In this document: positions 16,131 to 22,728 of the stretch, piece by piece
Layout: every line of letters begins with the position of its first letter
How positions within the stretch are numbered: the stretch's first letter is position 1
Source: Thermoplasmata archaeon
Lineage (GTDB): Archaea; Thermoplasmatota; Thermoplasmata; Halarchaeoplasmatales; Halarchaeoplasmataceae
Reading direction: 5' to 3'
DNA: 26,477 nt
Assembly: GCA_019594195.1 (NCBI GenBank)
Contig: JAFDTP010000019.1
Coordinates: 1-26,477 of the forward strand
Position numbers and translations under genes: made by a program
Notes under the pieces: generated by a model
Databases searched by the model: none
Seen by the model: the letters and a program-made list of their open reading frames with translations, nothing else
Told to the model about the DNA's origin: nothing

Positions 16131-16140
16131 CATATATAAA
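16131..16140 (-). promoter_or_regulatory. TATA box upstream of the TFB leader
   Basis: On the minus strand the sequence reads TTTATATATG, a near-ideal archaeal TATA box. It predicts initiation near 16110, about 128 bases before the tfb start codon. Confidence 0.55.
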
Positions 16141-16168
16141 ACTTTTGTTAGATTACACAATCATCTGA

Positions 16169-16738
16169 TCAGAGAGATACGTATCCGAGATACACTAAAC
16201 TCGTGATGATAGAAAACCTTACGGTAGCAGACAATGTTATAACGGCCCAAACTCTTTTCCATTCAAGGCCTAACAGTCTTCCCACAAGGGTCATGACATT
16301 AGGACCAGAGCCATAAACAGGTAAGAACATCAACCAGAAGATACTGATATATTCTACTTTCTTTAACAGGCCTTTTCTTTCGATAACAGTCATCGCTTTA
16401 CTTCTTAAGCGACACATGTAAGTCCCTAAAAAAGGTATCTTTTCTAAAAGTGGATAATTCGCACTCACGATCAATGAACTCTGAGAGGATATGAATACCA
16501 ATATTATAACAACACTTACAGGATGCATACCGGATGCTAGACCTATGGCTGGAGAAACTATCCATCCTACTCCCAAGGCGAAATAAAAAGCGATAAAAAC
16601 TCTAAAAACCGGGGTATATACATTAGGACCTAATGAATAGAGCAAAAATATCACAACTACAAGAGGTGAAATCGATAGAAAAAATCGGACGATGGGATCT
16701 TCGTTCAATACAGTGCAGTTTTCAGACTCACCATTCAA
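16169..16738 (-). CDS. Membrane protein resembling the small multidrug export (PF06695-like) family
   Basis: A 189-residue integral membrane protein with hydrophobic segments at about 18-34, 42-62, 74-93, 130-152 and 165-187. The second half has the pattern P-F-L-G-T ... L-M-F-L-P-V-Y-G-S-G-P-N-V-M-T-L-V-G-R-L-L-G-L, which resembles the P-x-P-G-T-G ... L-L-G-L end of the so-called small multidrug export family; this is a pattern match only. Transport of any drug is unproven for that family. The only sensible start is TTG 16738, which overlaps the kinase stop (TTGA), so it is translated from the kinase message. No signal peptide other than the first helix. Confidence 0.55.
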   Translation of the reverse strand: MNGESENCTVLNEDPIVRFFLSISPLVVVIFLLYSLGPNVYTPVFRVFIAFYFALGVGWIVSPAIGLASGMHPVSVVIILVFISSQSSLIVSANYPLLEKIPFLGTYMCRLRSKAMTVIERKGLLKKVEYISIFWLMFLPVYGSGPNVMTLVGRLLGLEWKRVWAVITLSATVRFSIITSLVYLGYVSL

Positions 16739-17595
16739 ATTTCAGACTCCCATGAATTTAGATATTTGAGTATATTAACTTGGACCTGGTAGAACCTGTA
16801 AGCCGAAGTAAAGGAAAGTTGGTAAATACGGTAAGGGCCTATCAAAGGTACGTGAGCGTTATTCAAAAAGTAGGAGATGACTTCCTCATCATCGTAAGAG
16901 TCCAGTATAAAATCTAGAAGTTCTTCGTCATCAAGTCCGATCTCGCCTTCTTCTTCAAAGGCTCCCATCATTGATAATGACATCTGTTCAAAGTCCTTCA
17001 TTTTCTTTTCAAGCAGAGAAAGGTCCTCGTGATACTCTATCTCGAAGTCTATCCAATATATATCGCCATCCTCTGATATCAAACAGTTCTGTGTATTCGG
17101 TTCTCCATGGTAAAGATCTTTTTGATGGATGTCATGCAGGCCTTTAGATATCTTCTTTATGATCTTCAATTTTTCTTTATTTTCGATATCCTCCGCCGAA
17201 AGGAGATCATATACGACTTCGCCCTCTATTTTCTCCATCAAGATTGCATTATCGTGTTCCGTGTGGTCGATCTCGAAATCGGGATTCAATGTTTTCAAAT
17301 ACTCTTTTTCGCGAAGTCTCCACCTCTCGTTATCGAGTATCTTTCTTGAACCGGTGCTGGAAAGCAAACGCGAGAAGTTACTGAGTATGCCGTTCAAATA
17401 AAATAAAGGCGGTCTGATTTTGACTAGATGACTGGTGCCTCCTTCTCCATCTTTTATCTCTTTGATAACGCTGCTGAAATGGCCGTAACTGTTGTTATCT
17501 TCTTTGTTAAAAAAAGTGTTTTCGAATGTACTCTCATCTATCTTCTCCGCTAGGTCAGCGTTGAATTTTTTCTTCATCTCCTTTTCACTTCCCAT
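16735..17595 (-). CDS. Atypical Bud32-like protein kinase
   Basis: A 286-residue protein with a Bud32-like kinase core after an N-terminal region of about 75 residues. Bud32-like points are K-I-L-D ... R-L-R-E-K-E-Y-L (helix C), I-L-M-E-K-I-E-G (hinge), L-Y-H-G-E-P-N-T-Q-N at 161-170 where Bud32 has H-G-D-L-T-T-S-N, and W-I-D-F-E at 181-185 instead of I-D-F-G. So the catalytic Asp is replaced by Glu, while the metal-binding Asp and Asn are kept. It may be a weak or altered kinase, or a pseudokinase. An acidic helical C-terminus follows. I chose ATG 17595 because GGTGGG lies four bases upstream; an in-frame start at 17649 is less likely. It overlaps the membrane protein gene. Confidence 0.65.
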   Translation of the reverse strand: MGSEKEMKKKFNADLAEKIDESTFENTFFNKEDNNSYGHFSSVIKEIKDGEGGTSHLVKIRPPLFYLNGILSNFSRLLSSTGSRKILDNERWRLREKEYLKTLNPDFEIDHTEHDNAILMEKIEGEVVYDLLSAEDIENKEKLKIIKKISKGLHDIHQKDLYHGEPNTQNCLISEDGDIYWIDFEIEYHEDLSLLEKKMKDFEQMSLSMMGAFEEEGEIGLDDEELLDFILDSYDDEEVISYFLNNAHVPLIGPYRIYQLSFTSAYRFYQVQVNILKYLNSWESEI

Positions 17596-17750
17596 CGGTC
17601 CCACCAGCAGGATAAGGATAGGAGGTCGGGCTAATATAGTTTTTGTCATTTTTTCAAAAAATCTTATTTCAGCTCATATCGATGATCGACAATGACTAAA
17701 TATTTAAGCGAACCATCTTTATACAACATAACTACATCCCGGGGCTAAAT

Positions 17751-18446
17751 ATGTTCAAAAAAGGACAAGAATGGTACAGGGAAGAAGAGATAGCAAATCG
17801 TTATGATGAGAATAGGTTCTCTGGTGGAGGTAAGGTTCTAGATTTTAAAGAAAAAGAAACACTGCTATCACTTGTAGAACCAAAGGGTAAAGATATCCTT
17901 GATATAGCGACTGGGACAGGTAGATTCGCAGAATTACTATCAAGAGAAGGTGCGAATGTTGTGGGGCTGGACGCTAGTAAAGAGATGATGATGCATAATA
18001 TGGTGGAGTGCGTACAGGGGGACGCACTAAAACTGCCCTTCGAAGACAAAAGTTTTGACGTGACTATTAGTATGAGATTCTTTCATCTACTGGAAACTAA
18101 AGATATCGAAGACTTCATAATCGAGGTTGCTAGAGTGACGAAAGAAAAATTCGTTTTCGAAACACTTCACCCGATGAGTCTCCGTATGACATATCAGTGG
18201 ATGCTGCCACAGGATAGCAGTCTTTACTCTAATTCCCTGCTAAAGAAAAAGTTTGATAAGATCCCGGAAGTCAAAAAAGTAGAATTCCGTGAAAAATTCA
18301 TCATCCCTTACGGCATATATCAACTTCTACCTTTAGACATAGGGGAGACTGTTAACAAGTTGGACGAGGAGATTTCAGAAAAGTATAATTGGTTTAACTC
18401 GACAGTTTATTGGGAGCTCCATTTTCAAGAAGAAACTGAAAGATAG
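17751..18446 (+). CDS. Class I SAM-dependent methyltransferase
   Basis: A 231-residue methyltransferase of the Rossmann type. Motif I is D-I-L-D-I-A-T-G-T-G-R-F (about residues 45-56), motif II V-V-G-L-D-A-S-K-E-M, then V-Q-G-D-A-L-K-L-P-F-E-D-K-S-F-D-V-T-I-S (motif III/IV). The C-terminal half (from about 135) is less conserved and probably binds the substrate, which is unknown. AAATATTTAAG at about 17699-17709 and TTTATAC at about 17719 are candidate TATA elements in the gap it shares with the divergent kinase gene. The gene has no strong ribosome binding site. Confidence 0.85.
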   Translation: MFKKGQEWYREEEIANRYDENRFSGGGKVLDFKEKETLLSLVEPKGKDILDIATGTGRFAELLSREGANVVGLDASKEMMMHNMVECVQGDALKLPFEDKSFDVTISMRFFHLLETKDIEDFIIEVARVTKEKFVFETLHPMSLRMTYQWMLPQDSSLYSNSLLKKKFDKIPEVKKVEFREKFIIPYGIYQLLPLDIGETVNKLDEEISEKYNWFNSTVYWELHFQEETER

Positions 18447-18502
18447 ATTTGAGTTCCGGGTGTATTCTGGACTGGTATATATCAGGAGTGATACACGTTA
18501 GC

Positions 18503-18510
18503 TTTATATA
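18503..18510 (+). promoter_or_regulatory. TATA box of the Cro/C1-type regulator gene
   Basis: TTTATATA is centred about 25-30 bp before GTG 18531 and ATG 18537. Either start would be leaderless or nearly so. Confidence 0.55.
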
Positions 18511-18536
18511 GAACCTCTAAGTAATTTTAAGTGGCG

Positions 18537-19481
18537 ATGAACAGACTCCAACTTATCGAAGAAGTGAGGGAGGTACTTTCTAAATCAGGATTCTACATAT
18601 CCAAAAGAGAGTACCAAGATACGATGCCTTTCGACATCATAGCTAGAAAAGATGATATGCTGTTCGTGCTCAGCGTATCTGTGAATGCAGATAGTTCTAG
18701 AGTGAGGGACGCGGAGTCGTTAAAAATACTCAACGAAGCTATCGACGCCTCCCCATTATATATCGCTTTGGAAGGTGGACAGCGAAAATTGAGGCAGGGC
18801 GTCGTATATTCTAGAAAAGGCATACCGCTGATGTCCCCCGAAACATTCAAAGATATGATACTCGAGGGTGTTCCACCTTACGTTTTTTCTGCTCCAGGCG
18901 GCCTATACGTGAAGATGGATTCAGAACTACTTGAAAAGGCCAGGAAGGAAGAAAAAATACCACTCAGCAAACTGGCGGATATAGCCGGTGTTTCACGTAA
19001 ATCTATACAAAAATATGAAAAAGGGATGGGTGCTGATCTTGATGTCGCGCTCAAATTACAGGAGTTTTTGGGGAAGGACCTTATAATGCCTATAAATCCT
19101 TTCGAGAAAGAAGGGTATGAAAACGAATACGACATCTCTCTAGATAGGTACTCGGGGTTTGAAAGGGTGATCTTCGAATCTCTTCTCTCTATAGGATACA
19201 AAATACTCCCTACTTGTGAATGTCCCTTCGAAGCTGTTACAGCGGATGAAGAGAGGGTGTTTTTGAGCGGTGTCGGTACTAAAGAAGATAAAAAGCTGAT
19301 AAAGAAAGCTAAGATAGTTTCCAATCTCTCAGATGTTACGGAAAAGGACCCAGTTATATTCCTACACCAAAAATCAACTAGGATGAGCATAGAAGGGATA
19401 CCTTTGATCGAGAAAAAGGAACTGACAAAGATCGATGATAAAGCCGAAGTCTCGGAACTTGTGACGGAAAGAAAGGGTTGA
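18537..19481 (+). CDS. Archaeal HTH-type transcriptional regulator (Cro/C1 family)
   Basis: A 314-residue protein of a conserved archaeal family of putative HTH regulators. The N-terminal domain (about 1-115) reads like the family: L-I-E-E-V-R-E-V-L-S-K-S-G-F, F-D-I-I-A-R-K-D, G-V-V-Y-S-R-K-G-I-P. The central Cro/C1 helix-turn-helix is at about 132-175: I-P-L-S-K-L-A-D-I-A-G-V-S-R-K-S-I-Q-K-Y-E-K-G, followed by A-L-K-L-Q-E-F-L-G-K-D-L. The C-terminal domain (about 195-314) is also typical and of unknown function. ATG 18537 aligns best with the family start; GTG 18531 is the alternative. Its end is within a few bases of the next gene's start, so they form one unit. Target genes are unknown. 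Confidence 0.88.
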   Translation: MNRLQLIEEVREVLSKSGFYISKREYQDTMPFDIIARKDDMLFVLSVSVNADSSRVRDAESLKILNEAIDASPLYIALEGGQRKLRQGVVYSRKGIPLMSPETFKDMILEGVPPYVFSAPGGLYVKMDSELLEKARKEEKIPLSKLADIAGVSRKSIQKYEKGMGADLDVALKLQEFLGKDLIMPINPFEKEGYENEYDISLDRYSGFERVIFESLLSIGYKILPTCECPFEAVTADEERVFLSGVGTKEDKKLIKKAKIVSNLSDVTEKDPVIFLHQKSTRMSIEGIPLIEKKELTKIDDKAEVSELVTERKG

Positions 19482-19483
19482 AT

Positions 19484-20146
19484 ATGAGTGATTCTAGCCA
19501 ATTTCAGTTCGAAAGCGGCGGATCGAAGATATATCTTTTCGGAATAGTAAAAGGGCTGGTCAGCGAAGCCGAGAGATTGGAAAAAATTGTGAATAAACTT
19601 GATTTTCAAGTCGGTGGAATACCTATATCAAATGAGGAGATGGATGGTCTCGAAGAGTTGATGAATAACGAAGGCCTAGATACAGAGATAGAGCCGTCTA
19701 AACCTGAAAAAGCTTACGCGGACAAGCTGAGTGAGTTTGGGGAAGTTAGTCTCCCTCCACCGTCCTTTACATTTTTTTTGAAATACTGTCTAGAAAACGG
19801 TATCGATGCAGAAGCGATCGATATGGACGAAGAACATTACACAATGGCCTATTGTGACCGTGTTACGGGATTCCAATGGATACGTCAATCGATAAGGGAA
19901 AAAAGTCTTAGAGGTAAAGATATAAACGCGGATAGTCCGGTTGATTTCGCAAAAAAATGGGACCGTTTCATAAATAAATTGAAAGGATTTCAAGAATTGG
20001 AGGCCTATCGAGAAGAAGTCATGGCTAAAAACATCTATAGGCTCTCAAAAAGAGGCGATATTTTAGTGATAATAGAAGAGGAAAGGTTTGAAGGTGTTAA
20101 AGAACAGCTTTTGAAGATGGAAGAAGAATCTAATAAAGAAGAATGA
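19484..20146 (+). CDS. Conserved archaeal protein, possibly TraB/Tiki-like
   Basis: A 220-residue soluble protein. The layout Y-L-F-G-I-V-K-G-L-V-S-E-A-E-R-L near the start, F-G-E-V-S-L-P-P-P-S-F, an A-I-D-M-D-E block mid-way and I-L-V-I-I-E-E-E-R-F-E-G-V at the end resembles the TraB/ChaN-like superfamily, but the usual G-x-x-H motif reads G-I-V-K, so any catalytic role is doubtful. The assignment is tentative. TTG 19478 would overlap the regulator stop; ATG 19484, two bases after that stop, is preferred. Tight linkage to the regulator gene suggests a shared function or control. Confidence 0.5.
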   Translation: MSDSSQFQFESGGSKIYLFGIVKGLVSEAERLEKIVNKLDFQVGGIPISNEEMDGLEELMNNEGLDTEIEPSKPEKAYADKLSEFGEVSLPPPSFTFFLKYCLENGIDAEAIDMDEEHYTMAYCDRVTGFQWIRQSIREKSLRGKDINADSPVDFAKKWDRFINKLKGFQELEAYREEVMAKNIYRLSKRGDILVIIEEERFEGVKEQLLKMEEESNKEE

Positions 20147-20183
20147 TGATCTGATATCTATTCGATAGTGACTTGCGTCATCG

Positions 20184-20193
20184 TTTTATATTA
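20184..20193 (+). promoter_or_regulatory. TATA box of orc1/cdc6
   Basis: TTTATATTAG places the transcript start near 20213-20216, just at GTG 20216 and about 12-15 bases before ATG 20228. Confidence 0.55.
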
Positions 20194-20227
20194 GATTGTT
20201 GTAACAAAGGGATGAGTGAGAATTAAG

Positions 20228-21403
20228 ATGGACTTTGAAAATTCCACGGGAAACATAATCAAAGATCAGGAGAAATTGTCCTTCGATTTCGTTCCAGATG
20301 AACTCCCTAACAGGAAGGACGAGATGCAGGAACTTTTCGGTCTTTACCGAGGTATAGTCTCTTCTAACATATCCCAAAATGTTTTCATTTATGGTCCTGT
20401 AGGAACCGGAAAGACCGTGACGGCAAAAAGGTTCTGTATGGATTTCGATGACTGGGCCGAAAAGAAAGGGCAAAATATAGATTACGTTTTCATCAACTGT
20501 AGAAAAAGAAAAAACAGCAGTTCCGCGATGTGGAAAGTCGTCCATCATTTCGACAAGGGTTTTCCAGACCGAGGTTTCTCAGTTGAAGAGATGATGAAGA
20601 TAGTTAAGGAAAAAGTCGAAGAAAGAAATTCACATCTTTTCGTGGTATTAGATGAAGTAGACTCTCTGATCCAGAAAGAAGGCTCCGATCTTATATATCT
20701 TCTTTCGCGCTTCGATGAGGAAAACCTCTCTCCTGAAGGCAATATCTCGCTGATGTTGATCTCACAAAAGAACGTCTTCGAATTGTTAGAAGAGAGCGCT
20801 CGAAGTTCTTTCAAAAGAAGTAATCGTGTGAGGTTTTCACGCTACACTTCCGATGATCTTTTTCCTATACTAAAAGATAGGGTCCAGATGGCTCTCTATC
20901 CAGGGTCTCTAAGCGACGAAAGGATACAGCTTATTTCGGATATCGCCGGTAAAGAAGGTGACGGCAAAGGAGACGCCCGGTTCGGTATAGAGCTCTTGGA
21001 AAAATCCTCTCTGATAGCGGAGATGGACGGTAGAGATATGATCTCTACTGAAGATATAAGATCAGCCAAAGGAGAAATCGATCCATACTTCACTGAAAGC
21101 AAGCTAAAAAACCTTAGTGGACAGGAAAAGTTGATACTGCTAGCTGCTGTCCGTAAGTTGAAAGATCAGACTTATACCATCACGGGAGAAGTAGAAGAAC
21201 TCTACAAGATACTCTGTGAAGAGTACGAAACGAAGAAACTCGGTCATACCCAGTTCTGGAAATATTTGCAGTCTTTATCAGATGAGGGTTTATTGGGTAC
21301 AAAAACGATCTCAGATGGTAATGGTAGAACGACAAAAGTTTCGCTATCAGACATAACAGCTGAAAAACTCGAGGAAAAACTAGAGAAACTACTGAAGGGG
21401 TAG
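20228..21403 (+). CDS. Orc1/Cdc6 replication initiator
   Basis: A 391-residue archaeal Orc1/Cdc6 AAA+ protein that binds replication origins and loads MCM. From this start Walker A is Y-G-P-V-G-T-G-K-T (about 55-63) and Walker B V-V-L-D-E-V-D-S (about 139-146); sensor 1 lies in L-M-L-I-S-Q-K-N, and the initiator-specific region in F-K-R-S-N-R-V-R-F. The lid has G-D-A-R-F-G-I-E-L-L-E-K. The C-terminal winged helix spans about 300-391 with Q-F-W-K-Y-L-Q-S-L-S-D-E-G-L-L. A GTG at 20216 gives four extra residues. The 70 bp before it show no clear origin repeats, so this gene may not mark an origin. The OB-fold gene starts 5 bp after its stop. Confidence 0.92.
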   Translation: MDFENSTGNIIKDQEKLSFDFVPDELPNRKDEMQELFGLYRGIVSSNISQNVFIYGPVGTGKTVTAKRFCMDFDDWAEKKGQNIDYVFINCRKRKNSSSAMWKVVHHFDKGFPDRGFSVEEMMKIVKEKVEERNSHLFVVLDEVDSLIQKEGSDLIYLLSRFDEENLSPEGNISLMLISQKNVFELLEESARSSFKRSNRVRFSRYTSDDLFPILKDRVQMALYPGSLSDERIQLISDIAGKEGDGKGDARFGIELLEKSSLIAEMDGRDMISTEDIRSAKGEIDPYFTESKLKNLSGQEKLILLAAVRKLKDQTYTITGEVEELYKILCEEYETKKLGHTQFWKYLQSLSDEGLLGTKTISDGNGRTTKVSLSDITAEKLEEKLEKLLKG

Positions 21404-21408
21404 GATAG

Positions 21409-22143
21409 ATGGAGTTCACTAAAGAAAAGATCTTAACTTTAGCTGTTATTTTTTCTATTATCGGTATCTCGGCACTTTATGCATTCACCGCAAAAAACTC
21501 CGCGAGAAACATAGAACTTTCTGATATCGATGAAGAACTTTTGGGTTCGAGGGTGGATATCGACGGCACTATTTCAGATATATCCTGGTTGAGTTACACG
21601 GTATTATTCGAACTAAAAGAAAAGGATGTAGAAGAAAGCCTGACTGTCGTGATAGATAGAGAGACGATCGAAGAGCACGACGAGAAAAAACAGATAAGAC
21701 CCGGGGCAAGAGTTAGAGTGGAAGGCGAAGTCCAGGAATACGAGAATGATATCCAGCTGAAGATAGACTCGGTAGACGATATCTCTGTGGAGGAAGAAGC
21801 CTATTCTGACTTCATATCGATCAAGAAGATATTAGAAAATGCAGATTGGTACGACGGTATGGAGGTCAAGATAAGGGGGAACATCGAAGATATCGATACC
21901 GAAGGCGAAAACGATAACCTGATCATCAGCGATCTCGAAGATGAAAATTACAGGATCACCTGCGAAGTCGAGAGGATATTGGATAAAAATGAAATAGAGA
22001 TATTGAAAAGACCGGTGGTCGTAAAAGGCAGTATAGAATACGACAGCAGCACAGGTTCATGGCTTATCCGGGCCTCTTCTCCTTTAGAATTCAAATCAAC
22101 AGACAGCCTCTCTTTATCTTTATCCGGCGCAAGGATTAAATAA
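21409..22143 (+). CDS. Membrane-anchored protein with OB-fold-like domains
   Basis: A 244-residue protein with an N-terminal hydrophobic helix at about 9-26 and no further membrane helix, so it is probably anchored with its bulk outside, or a signal-anchored protein. Two similar strand-rich units follow: V-D-I-D-G-T-I-S-D-I ... V-R-V-E-G-E-V-Q-E (about 48-125) and V-K-I-R-G-N-I-E-D-I ... V-V-K-G-S-I-E-Y (about 148-225). The repeated V-x-I-x-G-x-I-x-D-I pattern is that of OB folds such as tRNA-anticodon-like domains. AGGAT lies in the last codons of cdc6. Ligand unknown. The last codon and stop overlap the TATA box of the RNase P RNA gene. Confidence 0.6.
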   Translation: MEFTKEKILTLAVIFSIIGISALYAFTAKNSARNIELSDIDEELLGSRVDIDGTISDISWLSYTVLFELKEKDVEESLTVVIDRETIEEHDEKKQIRPGARVRVEGEVQEYENDIQLKIDSVDDISVEEEAYSDFISIKKILENADWYDGMEVKIRGNIEDIDTEGENDNLIISDLEDENYRITCEVERILDKNEIEILKRPVVVKGSIEYDSSTGSWLIRASSPLEFKSTDSLSLSLSGARIK

Positions 22144-22146
22144 TCC
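22133..22146 (+). promoter_or_regulatory. Palindromic TATA region of the RNase P RNA gene
   Basis: GGATTA-AA-TAATCC is a perfect 14-bp palindrome that contains ATTAAATAAT. Its centre is about 26 bp before 22166, the first base of the P1 helix. It also holds the stop codon of the preceding gene (22141-22143). Confidence 0.6.
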
Positions 22147-22165
22147 ATAGAGCCAATCTATATCC

Positions 22166-22504
22166 GACCAGGAGACCGTGGCCGACCGACGGTGTTCGAC
22201 ACTGAGGAAAGTCCCCTCTCCACAGGAAAGGTGGACCGGCGCAAGCTGGTGTAGTGAGAGCTACGGTTCAGGGCGCAGAAACGACACGTCCCTCGATGAG
22301 CTGTGAAGTGTGCGAAGGCTGCCGCAAGGCAGTTGAGATAACCCACAGAGCTTTGATTTGAGGGGATCGATGAAACGGCCACTTCACCCCGCTGGAGCAA
22401 GTCCAAAAACGCCGAAATGACCTTTTCGGGATCGGCAGGTAGGACGCGTAGGTGAATGTCGGCTGAATAGCAAACAGAAAGGGGCTTACATCGGTCACCT
22501 GGTC
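22166..22504 (+). ncRNA. rnpB: RNase P RNA
   Basis: The 339-base catalytic RNA of RNase P, which removes 5' leaders from pre-tRNA. The universal core is visible: GAGGAAAGTC (22204-22213) near the start, and ACAGAAA (22474-22480) followed by GGCTTA (22483-22488) near the end, which form P4 and the active site. The ends pair as helix P1: GACCAGG (22166-22172) with CCTGGTC (22498-22504). GGTGGACCGGCGCAAGC and other hairpins fit an archaeal type A fold. Size and layout match archaeal RNase P RNA. The ends are set from P1 and agree with the TATA box 26 bp upstream. T6 at 22534-22539 may end the transcript. Confidence 0.95.
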
Positions 22505-22521
22505 TTAACTTCGTAAGTAAA

Positions 22522-22531
22522 GCTTTAATAG
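22522..22531 (+). promoter_or_regulatory. TATA box of the zinc ribbon gene
   Basis: GCTTTAATAG predicts a transcript start near 22552, about ten bases before ATG 22562. It sits directly before the T6 run that probably ends the RNase P RNA transcript. Confidence 0.45.
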
Positions 22532-22533
22532 TC

Positions 22534-22539
22534 TTTTTT
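22534..22539 (+). terminator. T-run terminator after RNase P RNA
   Basis: A run of six T, 30 bases after the P1 helix, is the first strong archaeal-type poly-T signal downstream of the RNA. Confidence 0.45.
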
Positions 22540-22561
22540 CTATCTCGAACTGAGTGAGAAT

Positions 22562-22708
22562 ATGGTCAAAGCTTATTGCGTCAAATGTGGCGAAAAAGTA
22601 GAGGTAAAAAATCCTGAAGAAACTGAGATGAAAAACGGAAAGCCCGCTATAAAAGGAGAATGTCCTGACTGCGGTACTGGAGTTTACAGGATAGGTAAAC
22701 CCGAATAA
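22562..22708 (+). CDS. Small zinc ribbon protein (DUF5679-like)
   Basis: A 48-residue protein. Four cysteines in two pairs, Y-C-V-K-C-G (Cys6, Cys9) and E-C-P-D-C-G-T-G (Cys34, Cys37), make a zinc ribbon. The middle reads V-K-N-P-E-E-T-E-M-K-N-G-K-P-A-I-K-G, close to the DUF5679 family of small archaeal and bacterial zinc ribbons, whose function is unknown. ATG 22562 has GTGAG upstream and a TATA box at the right distance. It lies between RNase P RNA and kae1. Zinc ribbons of this size often bind RNA or a protein partner, but nothing here decides that. Confidence 0.8.
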   Translation: MVKAYCVKCGEKVEVKNPEETEMKNGKPAIKGECPDCGTGVYRIGKPE

Positions 22709-22713
22709 AATCC

Positions 22714-22720
22714 CTTTTTT
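22714..22720 (+). terminator. T-run after the zinc ribbon gene
   Basis: A T7 run six bases after the zinc ribbon stop, inside the 20-bp gap before kae1. It would separate the two transcripts, kae1 then using the AATAAAAT at about 22704-22711 as TATA box. Confidence 0.35.
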
Positions 22721-22728
22721 TCTTTATT

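Noticed and set aside
18878..19609. Minus-strand frame of 243 codons opposite the regulator and TraB-like genes
   Set aside because: Ser/Phe-rich shadow with no recognisable domain, covering two genes that have clear family features or coupling.
20147..20160. C/D box guide RNA suggested by ATGATGA followed by CTGA
   Set aside because: The two boxes are one base apart, leaving no guide, and the first lies in a gene end.
20147..20227. Replication origin upstream of orc1/cdc6
   Set aside because: No pair of origin-recognition repeats or long AT-rich unwinding stretch can be seen in the short gap.
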